DNA from: a bacterium
GTDB taxonomy: Bacteria; UBP14; UBA6098; JAFGQG01
Reading direction: 5' to 3'
Length of the DNA: 50,415 bases
NCBI GenBank assembly: GCA_016935765.1
Contig: JAFGQG010000038.1
Coordinates: 1 to 50,415, forward strand
Under the pieces are notes generated by a model, which did no database searches, was not told where the DNA came from, and saw only the letters and a program-made list of their open reading frames with translations. Positions within the stretch are counted from its first letter, which is position 1; each line of letters begins with the position of its first letter. The translations under genes and the position numbers were made by a program. Of this stretch, positions 19,901-28,466 are shown piece after piece.

Positions 19901-22504
19901 TTAATACTCGTACCCGATACTCAACCCGAAGTATTCGTTCTCGGTTGAGTTTTTACCCCACCAGAGTTTAATTGGTCCTGCGGGAGTTTCCATACCTAAT
20001 CCCGCGCCCCAACCGGTTTCAAGCTCCTCACGCTTGAGTTTCGGAAGTTTGCCCATGCAGTTTCCTATCGCGCTACCTGCATATATTTTCAGATTATAGG
20101 GTAAGTTCAGCCTCAGGTCTATGCCTGCGGACGCGGTATTTTTACCCCGGACCTCATCCTCCCTGAAGCCCCAGAAGCCGATGCCATCAGCTAATTTGAA
20201 CTCCTCGAAATAGGGGAGTGTGCCAGTCGAAAAGCCGTACTGGACAAAAGGATGAAAAGTAAAAATTGAAGCAGTGAGGAAATATTCGAATGAACCCAAT
20301 ACCTTCAAATAAGATAAATGACCCCCGAAAATATCCTGGGAATATGCAACATAAGTAAGATTATACCTGCCGGAAGTGGGAAATTGGACTTTGTTCAGGT
20401 CATCCACTATAGACCTGAACGTGATGATGTGGCTGGTAACCCAATCCTCGAAATCGTCGTTATAAAGATTGATTCTCTCGGTTCTTAACTCGGCGAACAC
20501 GGTACCTAGTCTGAATATCTGGTGACCGATAACGAATTCGCCGCCTAAGCGCCTATCATAGTAAGAGTTCAATATCTCTCCGTCTTTGAAGATGTCTGAT
20601 TTTTCCTGTGTAAAGAATACTCCCGCTTTGTTCATAAGATAAGTCCGCCATATCCTGTCGGAAGTATACCCTAAATGAGTGTTAATCTCGCGATGACCGT
20701 AACTGCAGTATAGCTTCAATCTTGTGGCGATACCCAGGAAGTTGTCATCTCCGATCTCGACAGCGCTTTCTGTTTGCGATACCAGGTCAAACCTCACACC
20801 CCACCGGATCAGCCAATAGAGATTTTCAACCACTCGTATGATCAGGATTACGCCGTCGTCACTTCCTTTAATATCCTGCAGAACCGTTGAAAATAGACCG
20901 GTTGAATATAGATTCTGAATCCCGTTCCTGACTTTATTCAGGTTATAGATATCGCCAACTTTGAAGGGCAGATAACTTTTAATCAGCCAATTCCTCGTGT
21001 GCTTGTTTCCTTCTATCCAGATATTGGCTATTTTCCCTTCCTTGATACGGAAGGAGACCCTGCCTTCCTCTATCCTTAAGGAATCGACCTGGGCAAGAAT
21101 ATGACCGGTTTTATTGTACTTATCAATAATTTTGTCTATGCCGTTCTCCACTTCAACCAGCGAAATCGGAGTGTTGCGCTCTAAGTGAAAGCATTTTTCT
21201 AAAGTGTCCAAATCGAATAGGGTATTGCCAGTTATTGTGAGTGAGTCAAAATCATGGTTGAACCGAAGGTTATATTGAAGGTTTAGTGTATCATTATTTT
21301 GGAAAATTGTCAACTTTAATTGGGAATAGAACCCTGTTTCGTAAAGGTTTTGTAGATCGTCAATGATGTCCTCCCGCATGCAGTAGTTTTGTTTCCTGCA
21401 TTTTAACTCGCACATTGGACCGCCGGCAGCGAATATAATTGAATCGATGACGAACCGCCTGTGTTTTTTTATGCTACTTTCATTTTCGATATCATGTTTT
21501 ATTCTATCGATTACCTGATCACAGGCGTTTTTCCCTTTTTCGATGAGTGAAGGTATATCATCAAAATGATTTGATTTATGTCCTTCTAATTCAGGTGCAA
21601 TGATGATATTTGCGCTTGCGAGTTCATCTTTGGTCTCCTCCCTCATCATAATAGTGGTGGTTTGGTCGGCTATCTCGAGGGGAGAGTTGAGTTCTTCGGG
21701 CAGGATCAAGTCCGCGGATGTGTTTACAGCAATAATATAGTCGCAGCCTTCGTCTTTAATTACATTCACCGGGATTGGCGAGGTCAAGCCTCCATCCACC
21801 AGGTACAGGCTGTCGACTTTGAGCGGGGGGAATAGAAGGGGTACCCCGATAGATGCTCGAATAGCGTTTCCCAAATCACCCTCTTTCAAGACTATTTCCT
21901 TGCCCGAATAAAGGTCTGTGGTCACTATTCTCAGGGGTATTTTTAGGTTGTCGAAATCAGAGTTTGCTTTCAGGTTAGCGGGGGAGAGGTAGTTCGATAT
22001 CAGGTTCGATATCTTTTGTCCTGAAGTCAAGCCAGTAGGCAAGTGAGGTTTCAATCCCTGTAGCCGCAGATTTAGTATGAACTTTTCTTGTTCCTGTCTT
22101 TGTGTAACGAACAGGTTTGTTCTTTGCGGTTCATCCTGAAAGATCGTTTCCCAGTCCTGTGAAAGTACGAAATTTTCGATTTCTGAAGCGCTGTATCCTG
22201 CGGCGTAGAATCCTGCTATCACGCTTCCCATGCTTACTCCGGCAATCATATCAACCGGGATGTTGTTTTCCTCCAGGCATGACAGGACTCCGATTTGAGC
22301 TATTCCTCTCGCTCCGCCTCCACTGAGAGCAAGTCCGATTTTCATTGCGCTGAGGTGCTCGAGTTCTGATTCGGATAATTCCCCTTTGCTGGAAAGACTG
22401 CAGCTTAAATTGAATTCCTCCAACACCTGGTAATTTTGGGCTGTAGATGAAGAAACAGCAACTAATAAGCACAGGAACAGGGTTTTAAATGATTTTACGG
22501 GCAT
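19901..22504 (-). CDS. Patatin-like phospholipase fused to POTRA and Omp85/BamA barrel
   Basis: 867 residues with a signal peptide (1-22). The patatin domain carries the oxyanion motif GGGARG (62-67), the nucleophile elbow GVSMG (S91) and the DGG motif (D237), so the Ser-Asp dyad is intact and a lipid acyl hydrolase is expected. POTRA-type modules follow at about 395-570, then a C-terminal barrel of the BamA/Omp85 type to the end (FGLSIGYEY). This order is known from the type Vd autotransporters PlpD and FplA. It is the last gene of a minus-strand run, 23 bases after the HEAT-repeat gene. The ATG at 22504 has only a weak ribosome-binding site but starts the signal peptide. Whether the phospholipase is released or stays surface-attached cannot be seen. 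Confidence 0.93.
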   Translation of the reverse strand: MPVKSFKTLFLCLLVAVSSSTAQNYQVLEEFNLSCSLSSKGELSESELEHLSAMKIGLALSGGGARGIAQIGVLSCLEENNIPVDMIAGVSMGSVIAGFYAAGYSASEIENFVLSQDWETIFQDEPQRTNLFVTQRQEQEKFILNLRLQGLKPHLPTGLTSGQKISNLISNYLSPANLKANSDFDNLKIPLRIVTTDLYSGKEIVLKEGDLGNAIRASIGVPLLFPPLKVDSLYLVDGGLTSPIPVNVIKDEGCDYIIAVNTSADLILPEELNSPLEIADQTTTIMMREETKDELASANIIIAPELEGHKSNHFDDIPSLIEKGKNACDQVIDRIKHDIENESSIKKHRRFVIDSIIFAAGGPMCELKCRKQNYCMREDIIDDLQNLYETGFYSQLKLTIFQNNDTLNLQYNLRFNHDFDSLTITGNTLFDLDTLEKCFHLERNTPISLVEVENGIDKIIDKYNKTGHILAQVDSLRIEEGRVSFRIKEGKIANIWIEGNKHTRNWLIKSYLPFKVGDIYNLNKVRNGIQNLYSTGLFSTVLQDIKGSDDGVILIIRVVENLYWLIRWGVRFDLVSQTESAVEIGDDNFLGIATRLKLYCSYGHREINTHLGYTSDRIWRTYLMNKAGVFFTQEKSDIFKDGEILNSYYDRRLGGEFVIGHQIFRLGTVFAELRTERINLYNDDFEDWVTSHIITFRSIVDDLNKVQFPTSGRYNLTYVAYSQDIFGGHLSYLKVLGSFEYFLTASIFTFHPFVQYGFSTGTLPYFEEFKLADGIGFWGFREDEVRGKNTASAGIDLRLNLPYNLKIYAGSAIGNCMGKLPKLKREELETGWGAGLGMETPAGPIKLWWGKNSTENEYFGLSIGYEY

Positions 22505-22527
22505 ATAGCTTCAAGGGAAAAATGTGA

Positions 22528-23460
22528 TCAACCTCTAAGTTTTTCCAGCGAATTTCTGGCTTTCATTTTAACAAATTCGCTTTCGTCATGGAGCGCGCGC
22601 TTTAGCGCGTTGGCAACTTTATAATCACCGCGGAAGTTGCCCAGGGCTTCGCAGGCATATCCTCTTATCTCGTATGATGGATTTTCCAGGAGTTCATAAA
22701 ATATCGGCTTGGTATCCCGATGGTTCATTGAGCCCAGGGTCTCGATGATATGGTATTTGAATATTCCCTCGGTTTCGTTCAACTTCTCGACCAGTTTGTC
22801 CTTCAGATCGTTTCCGCCAATCCGCGCGAGTGCATACGACGCCGCATACCGGACGCTGAAGTTCGAGTCACTCATAGCCATGATCAATTCATCCACGGCT
22901 TTTTTATCCCTGAGTTTTCCAAGGGAGACCGCTGAATATCTTCGAACCCGTGGATCCGGGTCCGAAAGCTTCTCGATGAGAGGATCCACTGAGATTGAAT
23001 CCTGTATCCCTCCAAGCCCTCTTGCCGCGGCTGCCCGGATATCGGGGTCGGAATCTCTCAACATCATAAGCAAAGGTACGAGCGCTTTTGAACTTTTTAT
23101 CCGCCCTAAAATATACGCTCCGAGCACAGCGTTGTCTTCGTCAACTGCCATTTTTCTAAGTATAGGCTCTACCGCCTCCTCGCCTATTCTTGAAAATACA
23201 GTAATGAGAGTGTTTTGCTTTCGAATGTTCTTGGCATCCATCTCTGAAAGCAGCAGTTTAACCGATTCGTCGCCATATTTAACCAACTGCTTGATGGCTT
23301 TTGGTCTTTTGGGATAGTATTTGATATTACCGGTAGAGGCAACTAAAAAAGCCTCCTTTACCTTATCCTCCGTCGTTTTGGAAAAGGATGTTGAATTCAG
23401 CGACAGAAATAGTATTACGGTAAAGAGGATTCCAGCCTGTTTAATATATTTACCCTTCAT
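22528..23460 (-). CDS. Secreted HEAT-repeat (PBS-lyase type) protein
   Basis: 310 residues. A signal peptide or N-terminal anchor (residues 1-28, KQAGILFTVILFLSLNSTSFS) is followed by about seven HEAT repeats such as LLMMLRDSDPDIRAAAARGL and LIEKLSDPDPRVRRYSAVSL. They form a right-handed helical scaffold for protein binding. The cyanobacterial bilin-lyase link of the Pfam name does not apply here, since no phycobiliprotein context exists. A ribosome-binding site AGGAG lies upstream on the minus strand. It sits between the GNDxY solenoid gene (73 bases upstream) and the patatin/Omp85 gene (23 bases downstream). The three likely act in the same envelope compartment. Confidence 0.88.
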   Translation of the reverse strand: MKGKYIKQAGILFTVILFLSLNSTSFSKTTEDKVKEAFLVASTGNIKYYPKRPKAIKQLVKYGDESVKLLLSEMDAKNIRKQNTLITVFSRIGEEAVEPILRKMAVDEDNAVLGAYILGRIKSSKALVPLLMMLRDSDPDIRAAAARGLGGIQDSISVDPLIEKLSDPDPRVRRYSAVSLGKLRDKKAVDELIMAMSDSNFSVRYAASYALARIGGNDLKDKLVEKLNETEGIFKYHIIETLGSMNHRDTKPIFYELLENPSYEIRGYACEALGNFRGDYKVANALKRALHDESEFVKMKARNSLEKLRG

Positions 23461-23533
23461 CTTATCACTCCTGGTATTTCAATTAAAAAAACAACACAGA
23501 TCTTCTTTATTAATTTTTCGAAAACATCGAGCG

Positions 23534-25528
23534 TTATTTTATCGAATTATTATTTTCATCAGTTTTTACTTCGGTTGGGAAATCTACTCCGATTCCGTAT
23601 TTTCCAAGGGACCACCATGATTTATCTTTACCAGGTCCCGCAAAATCATCCTCGCCTTTAAGGTCCAGAAAAACGCCAATGCTGCCGAATTCATGGCGGT
23701 AGTTGCCGTATCCCTGCGTGTTATATGTTTTCTTTGCGATATAACTGTCATCTCCTTCTTCATCCACGAATATACCGATTCCGTTTGAGTTGCCGGCTCC
23801 CTGGGAGAGGTCCCAGATAATATAGTTATCATTGCCTTTTTTATCGAGAAGGTATCCGAGAGCGGCATCGTGACCGCATCCCTGTGAAACGCCATGTGAA
23901 ATGTAACTGTCATTGCCGTTTTCTTCGATCAGGAAGCCGACTGTGTTATGCGTGCCGTTACCCTGGGCGTACTGGTATGAGGTATAATTATCGTTGCCGT
24001 CCCTGTCGATGAGCGCTCCGAGGCTGTACCAATAACTGGAACCCTGACCGTATATATCCGAAACATAAGAATCATTGCCTTTCTCATCGATGATGAAACC
24101 GATACCTCCTGACCAATCAGGCCGGGAACCATAACCAAATCCCTGGGAGAGGGAGAGGAAATGATCAGCATATCGTATATCATCCAGGTACCTTCCCTGG
24201 GCGATGTAGATATCGTTGCCCATTTTATCGTTGACCGCTCCGAAGCCGGCTACATACCCGAAACCCTGACAGAACAAGTTCCCAACGTATTTATCGTGCC
24301 CTTTTAATTCGGATAGAATTCCCCATCCTGCGAATCCAGCCCCGATAGTTGCAGTGTTTCCCGCATAATTATCGTTGCCCTCGTAATCGATTAGTATGCC
24401 TGTTCCAATTACACCTGCGGCGATTCCGAAATTGTTTGAACTATAGAAATCATCGCCGTCAAGGTCTAATAGTATGCCGACTCCGAAATTCCCTGACCCG
24501 AACGCAAAATCCTTATCCGATTTATACAGGTCATCCCCGCTCAAATCCAATGACACGGAGAAGCGCGTTTTCTCGACCGTGCCGCCAGCATTACAATAGT
24601 ATTCATCATCTCCACCCAGATCGATTATTAACGCAGTTGGTACCTTGTAGATGGTTTTTTCAGGCCCACCCACAACTACCAGCCCATAGGGAGTCTCGCC
24701 AATGTAGAGTATGTCCCCTTCAACTCCTTCGAAGCTAATCGAATCATTGTTTGTGAAAGATTCCGAAATATTCAGGTCTTCAATTAATGATTTTGCCTCA
24801 AGTACCGAATAGAACAGGTCGATCGATATTTCAGCCATTTTTTTCCGGTCCACCTCTGACAATATGGAGAAGAATCGCTCTTCTAATTTTTCAAGCATAG
24901 CAATCTCATCATCAGTCCTGATGAGTTCTTCATAGTTTATTTCCTTTTGTTCGGTTTCGAGGTCAAGGTCTTCTATGTCAGTTTCGCTTTGTATCAGGAA
25001 TAACGTTGCGCGGGTTTCCAAGGTATCCAATTGAAAAGAATCAATCTCGGCAAATACATCTTCAATGTTCTTTGTGCCTCTTTCATAAGAATCGTATATG
25101 AGGTTCATAGCGGACAGGATCTTCTTTGATAGTTTGACTACCCCTTCCCATGGATAAGCCCTTGATTCGGTAGCTATTACAGGGTTTTTTGTATCGAGGT
25201 TCATGAGCCTGGTCGCTTCGAGTAATATATTCAATTCATTTTCACCTGTATTGGATAGCCTGGCAGATATCTGGTTCACGGAATCGACTGCCTGAAGCGG
25301 ATTTTGCATGCAGAAATCCACAATACTAAGCCTGTAAGGATCTGGCTCCGTATCCTTTACGATAGTCACGTCGTTTATCGTCATTTTTATACCGGATAAC
25401 GCTTTAATAAAAGCTTCACGTCGGGTGAGAGTAGGAATTTCTTTCTCTTTAGCGTATAGGTAGTTTAACCCGATTAGCAAAATAATTAAAATCGACAAGT
25501 ATGATAATAACCGGTAAAGTTTTTTCAT
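23534..25528 (-). CDS. Exported solenoid protein with 12 GNDxY repeats
   Basis: 664 residues. An N-terminal hydrophobic segment (about 6-25) precedes a helical region of ~250 residues rich in Glu/Leu. From residue 304 on, G[ND]Dx[YF] motifs recur at 305, 331, 358, 384, 410, 437, 484, 511, 538, 565, 592 and 625. The period is 26-27 residues apart from a 20-residue insertion after the sixth and a short one before the last. Within each repeat a hydrophobic GxLxD strand leads into the acidic turn, and a QGxG turn is common half-way. This suggests a beta-solenoid with possible metal binding at the aspartates. I do not recognise a named family. The start has a good ribosome-binding site (TGGAGG). 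It follows prfB by 57 bases. Confidence 0.88.
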   Translation of the reverse strand: MKKLYRLLSYLSILIILLIGLNYLYAKEKEIPTLTRREAFIKALSGIKMTINDVTIVKDTEPDPYRLSIVDFCMQNPLQAVDSVNQISARLSNTGENELNILLEATRLMNLDTKNPVIATESRAYPWEGVVKLSKKILSAMNLIYDSYERGTKNIEDVFAEIDSFQLDTLETRATLFLIQSETDIEDLDLETEQKEINYEELIRTDDEIAMLEKLEERFFSILSEVDRKKMAEISIDLFYSVLEAKSLIEDLNISESFTNNDSISFEGVEGDILYIGETPYGLVVVGGPEKTIYKVPTALIIDLGGDDEYYCNAGGTVEKTRFSVSLDLSGDDLYKSDKDFAFGSGNFGVGILLDLDGDDFYSSNNFGIAAGVIGTGILIDYEGNDNYAGNTATIGAGFAGWGILSELKGHDKYVGNLFCQGFGYVAGFGAVNDKMGNDIYIAQGRYLDDIRYADHFLSLSQGFGYGSRPDWSGGIGFIIDEKGNDSYVSDIYGQGSSYWYSLGALIDRDGNDNYTSYQYAQGNGTHNTVGFLIEENGNDSYISHGVSQGCGHDAALGYLLDKKGNDNYIIWDLSQGAGNSNGIGIFVDEEGDDSYIAKKTYNTQGYGNYRHEFGSIGVFLDLKGEDDFAGPGKDKSWWSLGKYGIGVDFPTEVKTDENNNSIK

Positions 25529-25585
25529 TAAACCTCCAAAATGTTTTTATAAATATGAGGTAATATTTTTAGGATTTTTCCAAGT

Positions 25586-26678
25586 TTATATTTCATTTTG
25601 TTCTGATAGATAGCTGGATATGAATGGATTCAAGTTTCCGTCAAGAACACCCTGCGCGTCTCCTACCTGTTTTTCTGTACGGTGGTCCTTGACCATGTTA
25701 TAAGGATGTATCACGTATGACCTTATTTGACTTCCCCATTCGATTTTACGTTTCGATTTATGTATCTGTTCTTTGGTTCTTTCCGCTTTTTCCTTTTCCT
25801 GCTGATACAGTCTTGACCGCAAAATCTTCATTGCAGTTTGTTTGTTCTGGTGCTGAGAGCGTTCTGACTGACACTGGACTACGATTTTCGAGGGGATGTG
25901 CGTAATTCGAACGGCGGAGTCAGTAACATTAATGTGTTGTCCGCCATGTCCACTGGCTCTATAAGTATCGATTCTCAGATCGCCCGGGTCGATCTCGATC
26001 TCGAAGTCATCTTCGAGTCTAAAAGGATAAACAAAGACCGACGCAAATGATGTATGGCGTCTCTTATTGGTATCGAATGGGGATATCCTTACGAGCCTAT
26101 GAACCCCAATTTCGCTTTTGAGGTATCCGAAGGCGTAATTACCCGTGATCTCGACGACCGCGCTTTTAATTCCAGCTTCATCGCCGGGCTGAATATCCAC
26201 GATTTTCGAAACGAAATCGTTCTGTTCAGCCCACCTGATGTACATTCTTAGTAGCATTTCCGCCCAATCGCAGGCATCCGTTCCACCAGCTCCCGAATGT
26301 ATCTCAAGGATGGCGTCCCTGGGATCATCTTCGCCTGAAAGGTAAAAATTCAATTCAGCTTTATCAAGCTTCTCCTCGAAAACCTGCACTTCAGCAATAA
26401 ATTGATTGTATTCATCATCATCTGAAGAGATGATTGAGAAGAGTTCCTTGATGTCAAGCCAAAGTTTGTTGAGCTCCTGCCAGTTTTCAAGGCTATCAAG
26501 CATGTTCTTCCTTTTTCTGGTGATCTGCTGGCTCTTTTCAGTGTCGTTCCAGAAATCGGGGTCTAGCATTTCCTGGTCGAGATTTGCGATTTCCTCTTTC
26601 AGTTTCTCTACGTCAAAGATAGCCCCTTAGTTTAAGCAGCCTCTTTTCAAATTCTTCTATGTCAAAGTCATAATCCAT
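25586..26678 (-). CDS. prfB: Peptide chain release factor 2, with programmed +1 frameshift
   Basis: RF2 releases peptides at UGA and UAA. Translation starts at the ATG at 26678 (MDYDFDIEEFEKRLLKLRGYL), reaches an in-frame TGA at 26615-26613 and must shift +1 on CTT TGA C to continue as DVEKLKEEIANLDQEMLDPDFW. The full protein is then 363 residues, the usual length. The codons before the slip site read AGG GGC TAT CTT TGA, with an internal Shine-Dalgarno (AGGGG, 26627-26623), as in the classical prfB autoregulatory site. The RF2 anticodon-like tripeptide SPF (in VRISPFDTNKR) and the catalytic GGQ (SGHGGQHIN) are both present. The uninterrupted frame alone begins at 26569 and would lack the N-terminus. 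It follows tyrS by 35 bases. Confidence 0.97.
26612..26627 (-). promoter_or_regulatory. prfB recoding site: internal Shine-Dalgarno plus CTT TGA C slip site
   Basis: On the minus strand the order is AGGGGC, TAT, CTT, TGA, C. The spacing between the AGGGG and the CTT slippery codon is that of known prfB genes. Low RF2 makes the ribosome pause at UGA and slip +1, which restores RF2 synthesis. The mechanism is established for the family; here it is read from the sequence and not measured. Confidence 0.93.
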
Positions 26679-26713
26679 GTTCCTGCTCCCGAATGATCCT
26701 GAATTAACAGTCT

Positions 26714-27937
26714 TTAATCTGTTGAGGGTACAACCGTTAAGAACCTTCTTTTACCTACTTTTATCATGGTCTTTTCGTTAATAGGGATTTCAGCGTTTTC
26801 ATCCAATATCTTTTCGTTCTCTATTTTAACTGCCCCGGATTTTATTAGCTGCCGGGCTTCTGAATTTGATGACACCAGATCCCCGTCGCTAAGAATTTTG
26901 ATTATCCAGACCTTTTCGCCCTTCGGATAGGATATCTCCTTCATATTTTCCGGCATTTCCCCCTTCTGGAAAACCTCTTTAAAGTATGCCTGAGCTTTAT
27001 CAGCCTCTTCCTGCGAATGATAAGTCCTGACCAATAACCATGCTAATTCCTTTTTCAGCTCCATCGGGTTGGTATCATCAGATGCAAGTATTTTTTTTAT
27101 TTCCTTCAGTCTTGCCTCAGGTGCTTCAGTGGCTAGTTCAAAATATTTGTATATCATTTCATCGCTGATTGACATGGTTTTGCCGTAAATTTCGTTCGGT
27201 GGTTCAGTTATACCAATGTAGTTGTCCAGCGATTTTGACATTTTTTGTACACCATCAGTACCTTCGAGAAGGGGCATCAGCATCAGCACTTCGGGTTCCT
27301 GGGAGTACTCCTTCTGAATGGTGCGGGAAACTATCAGATTGAATTTCTGGTCTGTTCCTCCTAATTCGACATCCGCTTTCAATGCCACGGAATCATAACC
27401 TTGAAAAAGAGGATATAAAAATTCCAGTATCGAGATCGGTTTCCCATCCTTGAATCTATTTGAGAAATCGTCTCTTTCGATCATGCGCGCTACGGTGTAA
27501 TGGGAAGTAAGGTTCAGTATCTCTTCCGGGGTAAGTTTTGAACTCCATCTGCTGTTGAAGTCTATGACAGTTTTTTGGGGATCCAGGACCTTGAATATCT
27601 GCTTCTTATATGTTTCGGCATTTTTTTGGACTTCTTCACGGGTCAGGCGTTTGCGCATGCTATCCCGGTCGGTGGGATCGCCGATCATGCCTGTAAAATC
27701 TCCTATCAGGAATATCACCTGATGCCCAAGTTCCTGGAACTGCTTCAGCTTCCGTAAAGAAACACAATGCCCAATATGAAGGTCTGGCGCTGTGGGATCA
27801 AAACCCTGCTTTATCTTCAGAGGAACCTGATTTTGATACGATTTCTCAAGCTTCGCAAGCAGCTCCTCTTCAGAGATTATCTCAACTGTGCCTCTTTTTA
27901 ATATCTCTAATTGCTTTTTGGGTTTTATCTCGATCAT
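26714..27937 (-). CDS. tyrS: Tyrosine--tRNA ligase
   Basis: 407 residues, class I synthetase charging tRNA-Tyr. The HIGH signature is intact at 54-57 (PDLHIGHCVS) and KMSKS at 232-236 (VQKMSKSLDNYIG). The C-terminal ~60 residues (DGDLVSSNSEARQLIKSGAVKIENEK) form an S4 RNA-binding domain. Length and motif spacing match the bacterial TyrZ-like branch rather than E. coli TyrS. The ribosome-binding site is weak (AAGG). It leads the minus-strand run tyrS-prfB-GNDxY-HEAT-patatin. No T-box leader is visible in the AT-rich region in front of it. Confidence 0.96.
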   Translation of the reverse strand: MIEIKPKKQLEILKRGTVEIISEEELLAKLEKSYQNQVPLKIKQGFDPTAPDLHIGHCVSLRKLKQFQELGHQVIFLIGDFTGMIGDPTDRDSMRKRLTREEVQKNAETYKKQIFKVLDPQKTVIDFNSRWSSKLTPEEILNLTSHYTVARMIERDDFSNRFKDGKPISILEFLYPLFQGYDSVALKADVELGGTDQKFNLIVSRTIQKEYSQEPEVLMLMPLLEGTDGVQKMSKSLDNYIGITEPPNEIYGKTMSISDEMIYKYFELATEAPEARLKEIKKILASDDTNPMELKKELAWLLVRTYHSQEEADKAQAYFKEVFQKGEMPENMKEISYPKGEKVWIIKILSDGDLVSSNSEARQLIKSGAVKIENEKILDENAEIPINEKTMIKVGKRRFLTVVPSTD

Positions 27938-28466
27938 AAACTATTGAACCTTAATCCTTTCGACTTAGATTTTTATGCAAACTTTAAATATAAAAAAAAA
28001 TGCAAAATAGGCAATAGAAAAAATTAAGATTCATGTACAAATTAATTGTAAATCCTAATGTTGGATAATGTTATATTTAAAAAATGAATGTTTGGATGAA
28101 TGGCTGGGTGGGGGTAGAATAAAAATATGCTTACCGATTATATTTCTGAAAAAAACGTAAAAGAAATAAGTAAAAACGCGAAGGATGCCGTGAAATGAAA
28201 TCACGATATTAGAATTAATGAAACGAATTAAATCCATAGTGGATAATAGATTATGATGTTATAAAGATTGACAAAAGATAGAAATAATGATTAAAACATT
28301 AACACTTATCCGTTCATTCATTCATCCGGAAAGGACAAAAATAGATTTTAGGCTTATCATATGATTAAACCATATTTGAACCCAAATTAATAATTTAATG
28401 CTTGTATATAATTTCATTTTATCTATCATTTATAATCGTTAATAATTATACCCGAAAGGAATGAAT
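27938..28466. other. 529-bp AT-rich divergent intergenic region
   Basis: This separates tyrS (minus) and the metalloprotease (plus). It holds TATAAT boxes at 28407-28412 and 28431-28436 and a TTGACA at 28268-28273, but none pair at good spacing. I see no gene: a 60-codon minus frame at 28055-28237 has no ribosome-binding site and low-complexity composition. Confidence 0.4.

Noticed and set aside
28055..28237. A 60-codon minus-strand frame upstream of the metalloprotease
   Set aside because: Low-complexity Phe/Ile-rich translation in a very AT-rich region, with no ribosome-binding site.
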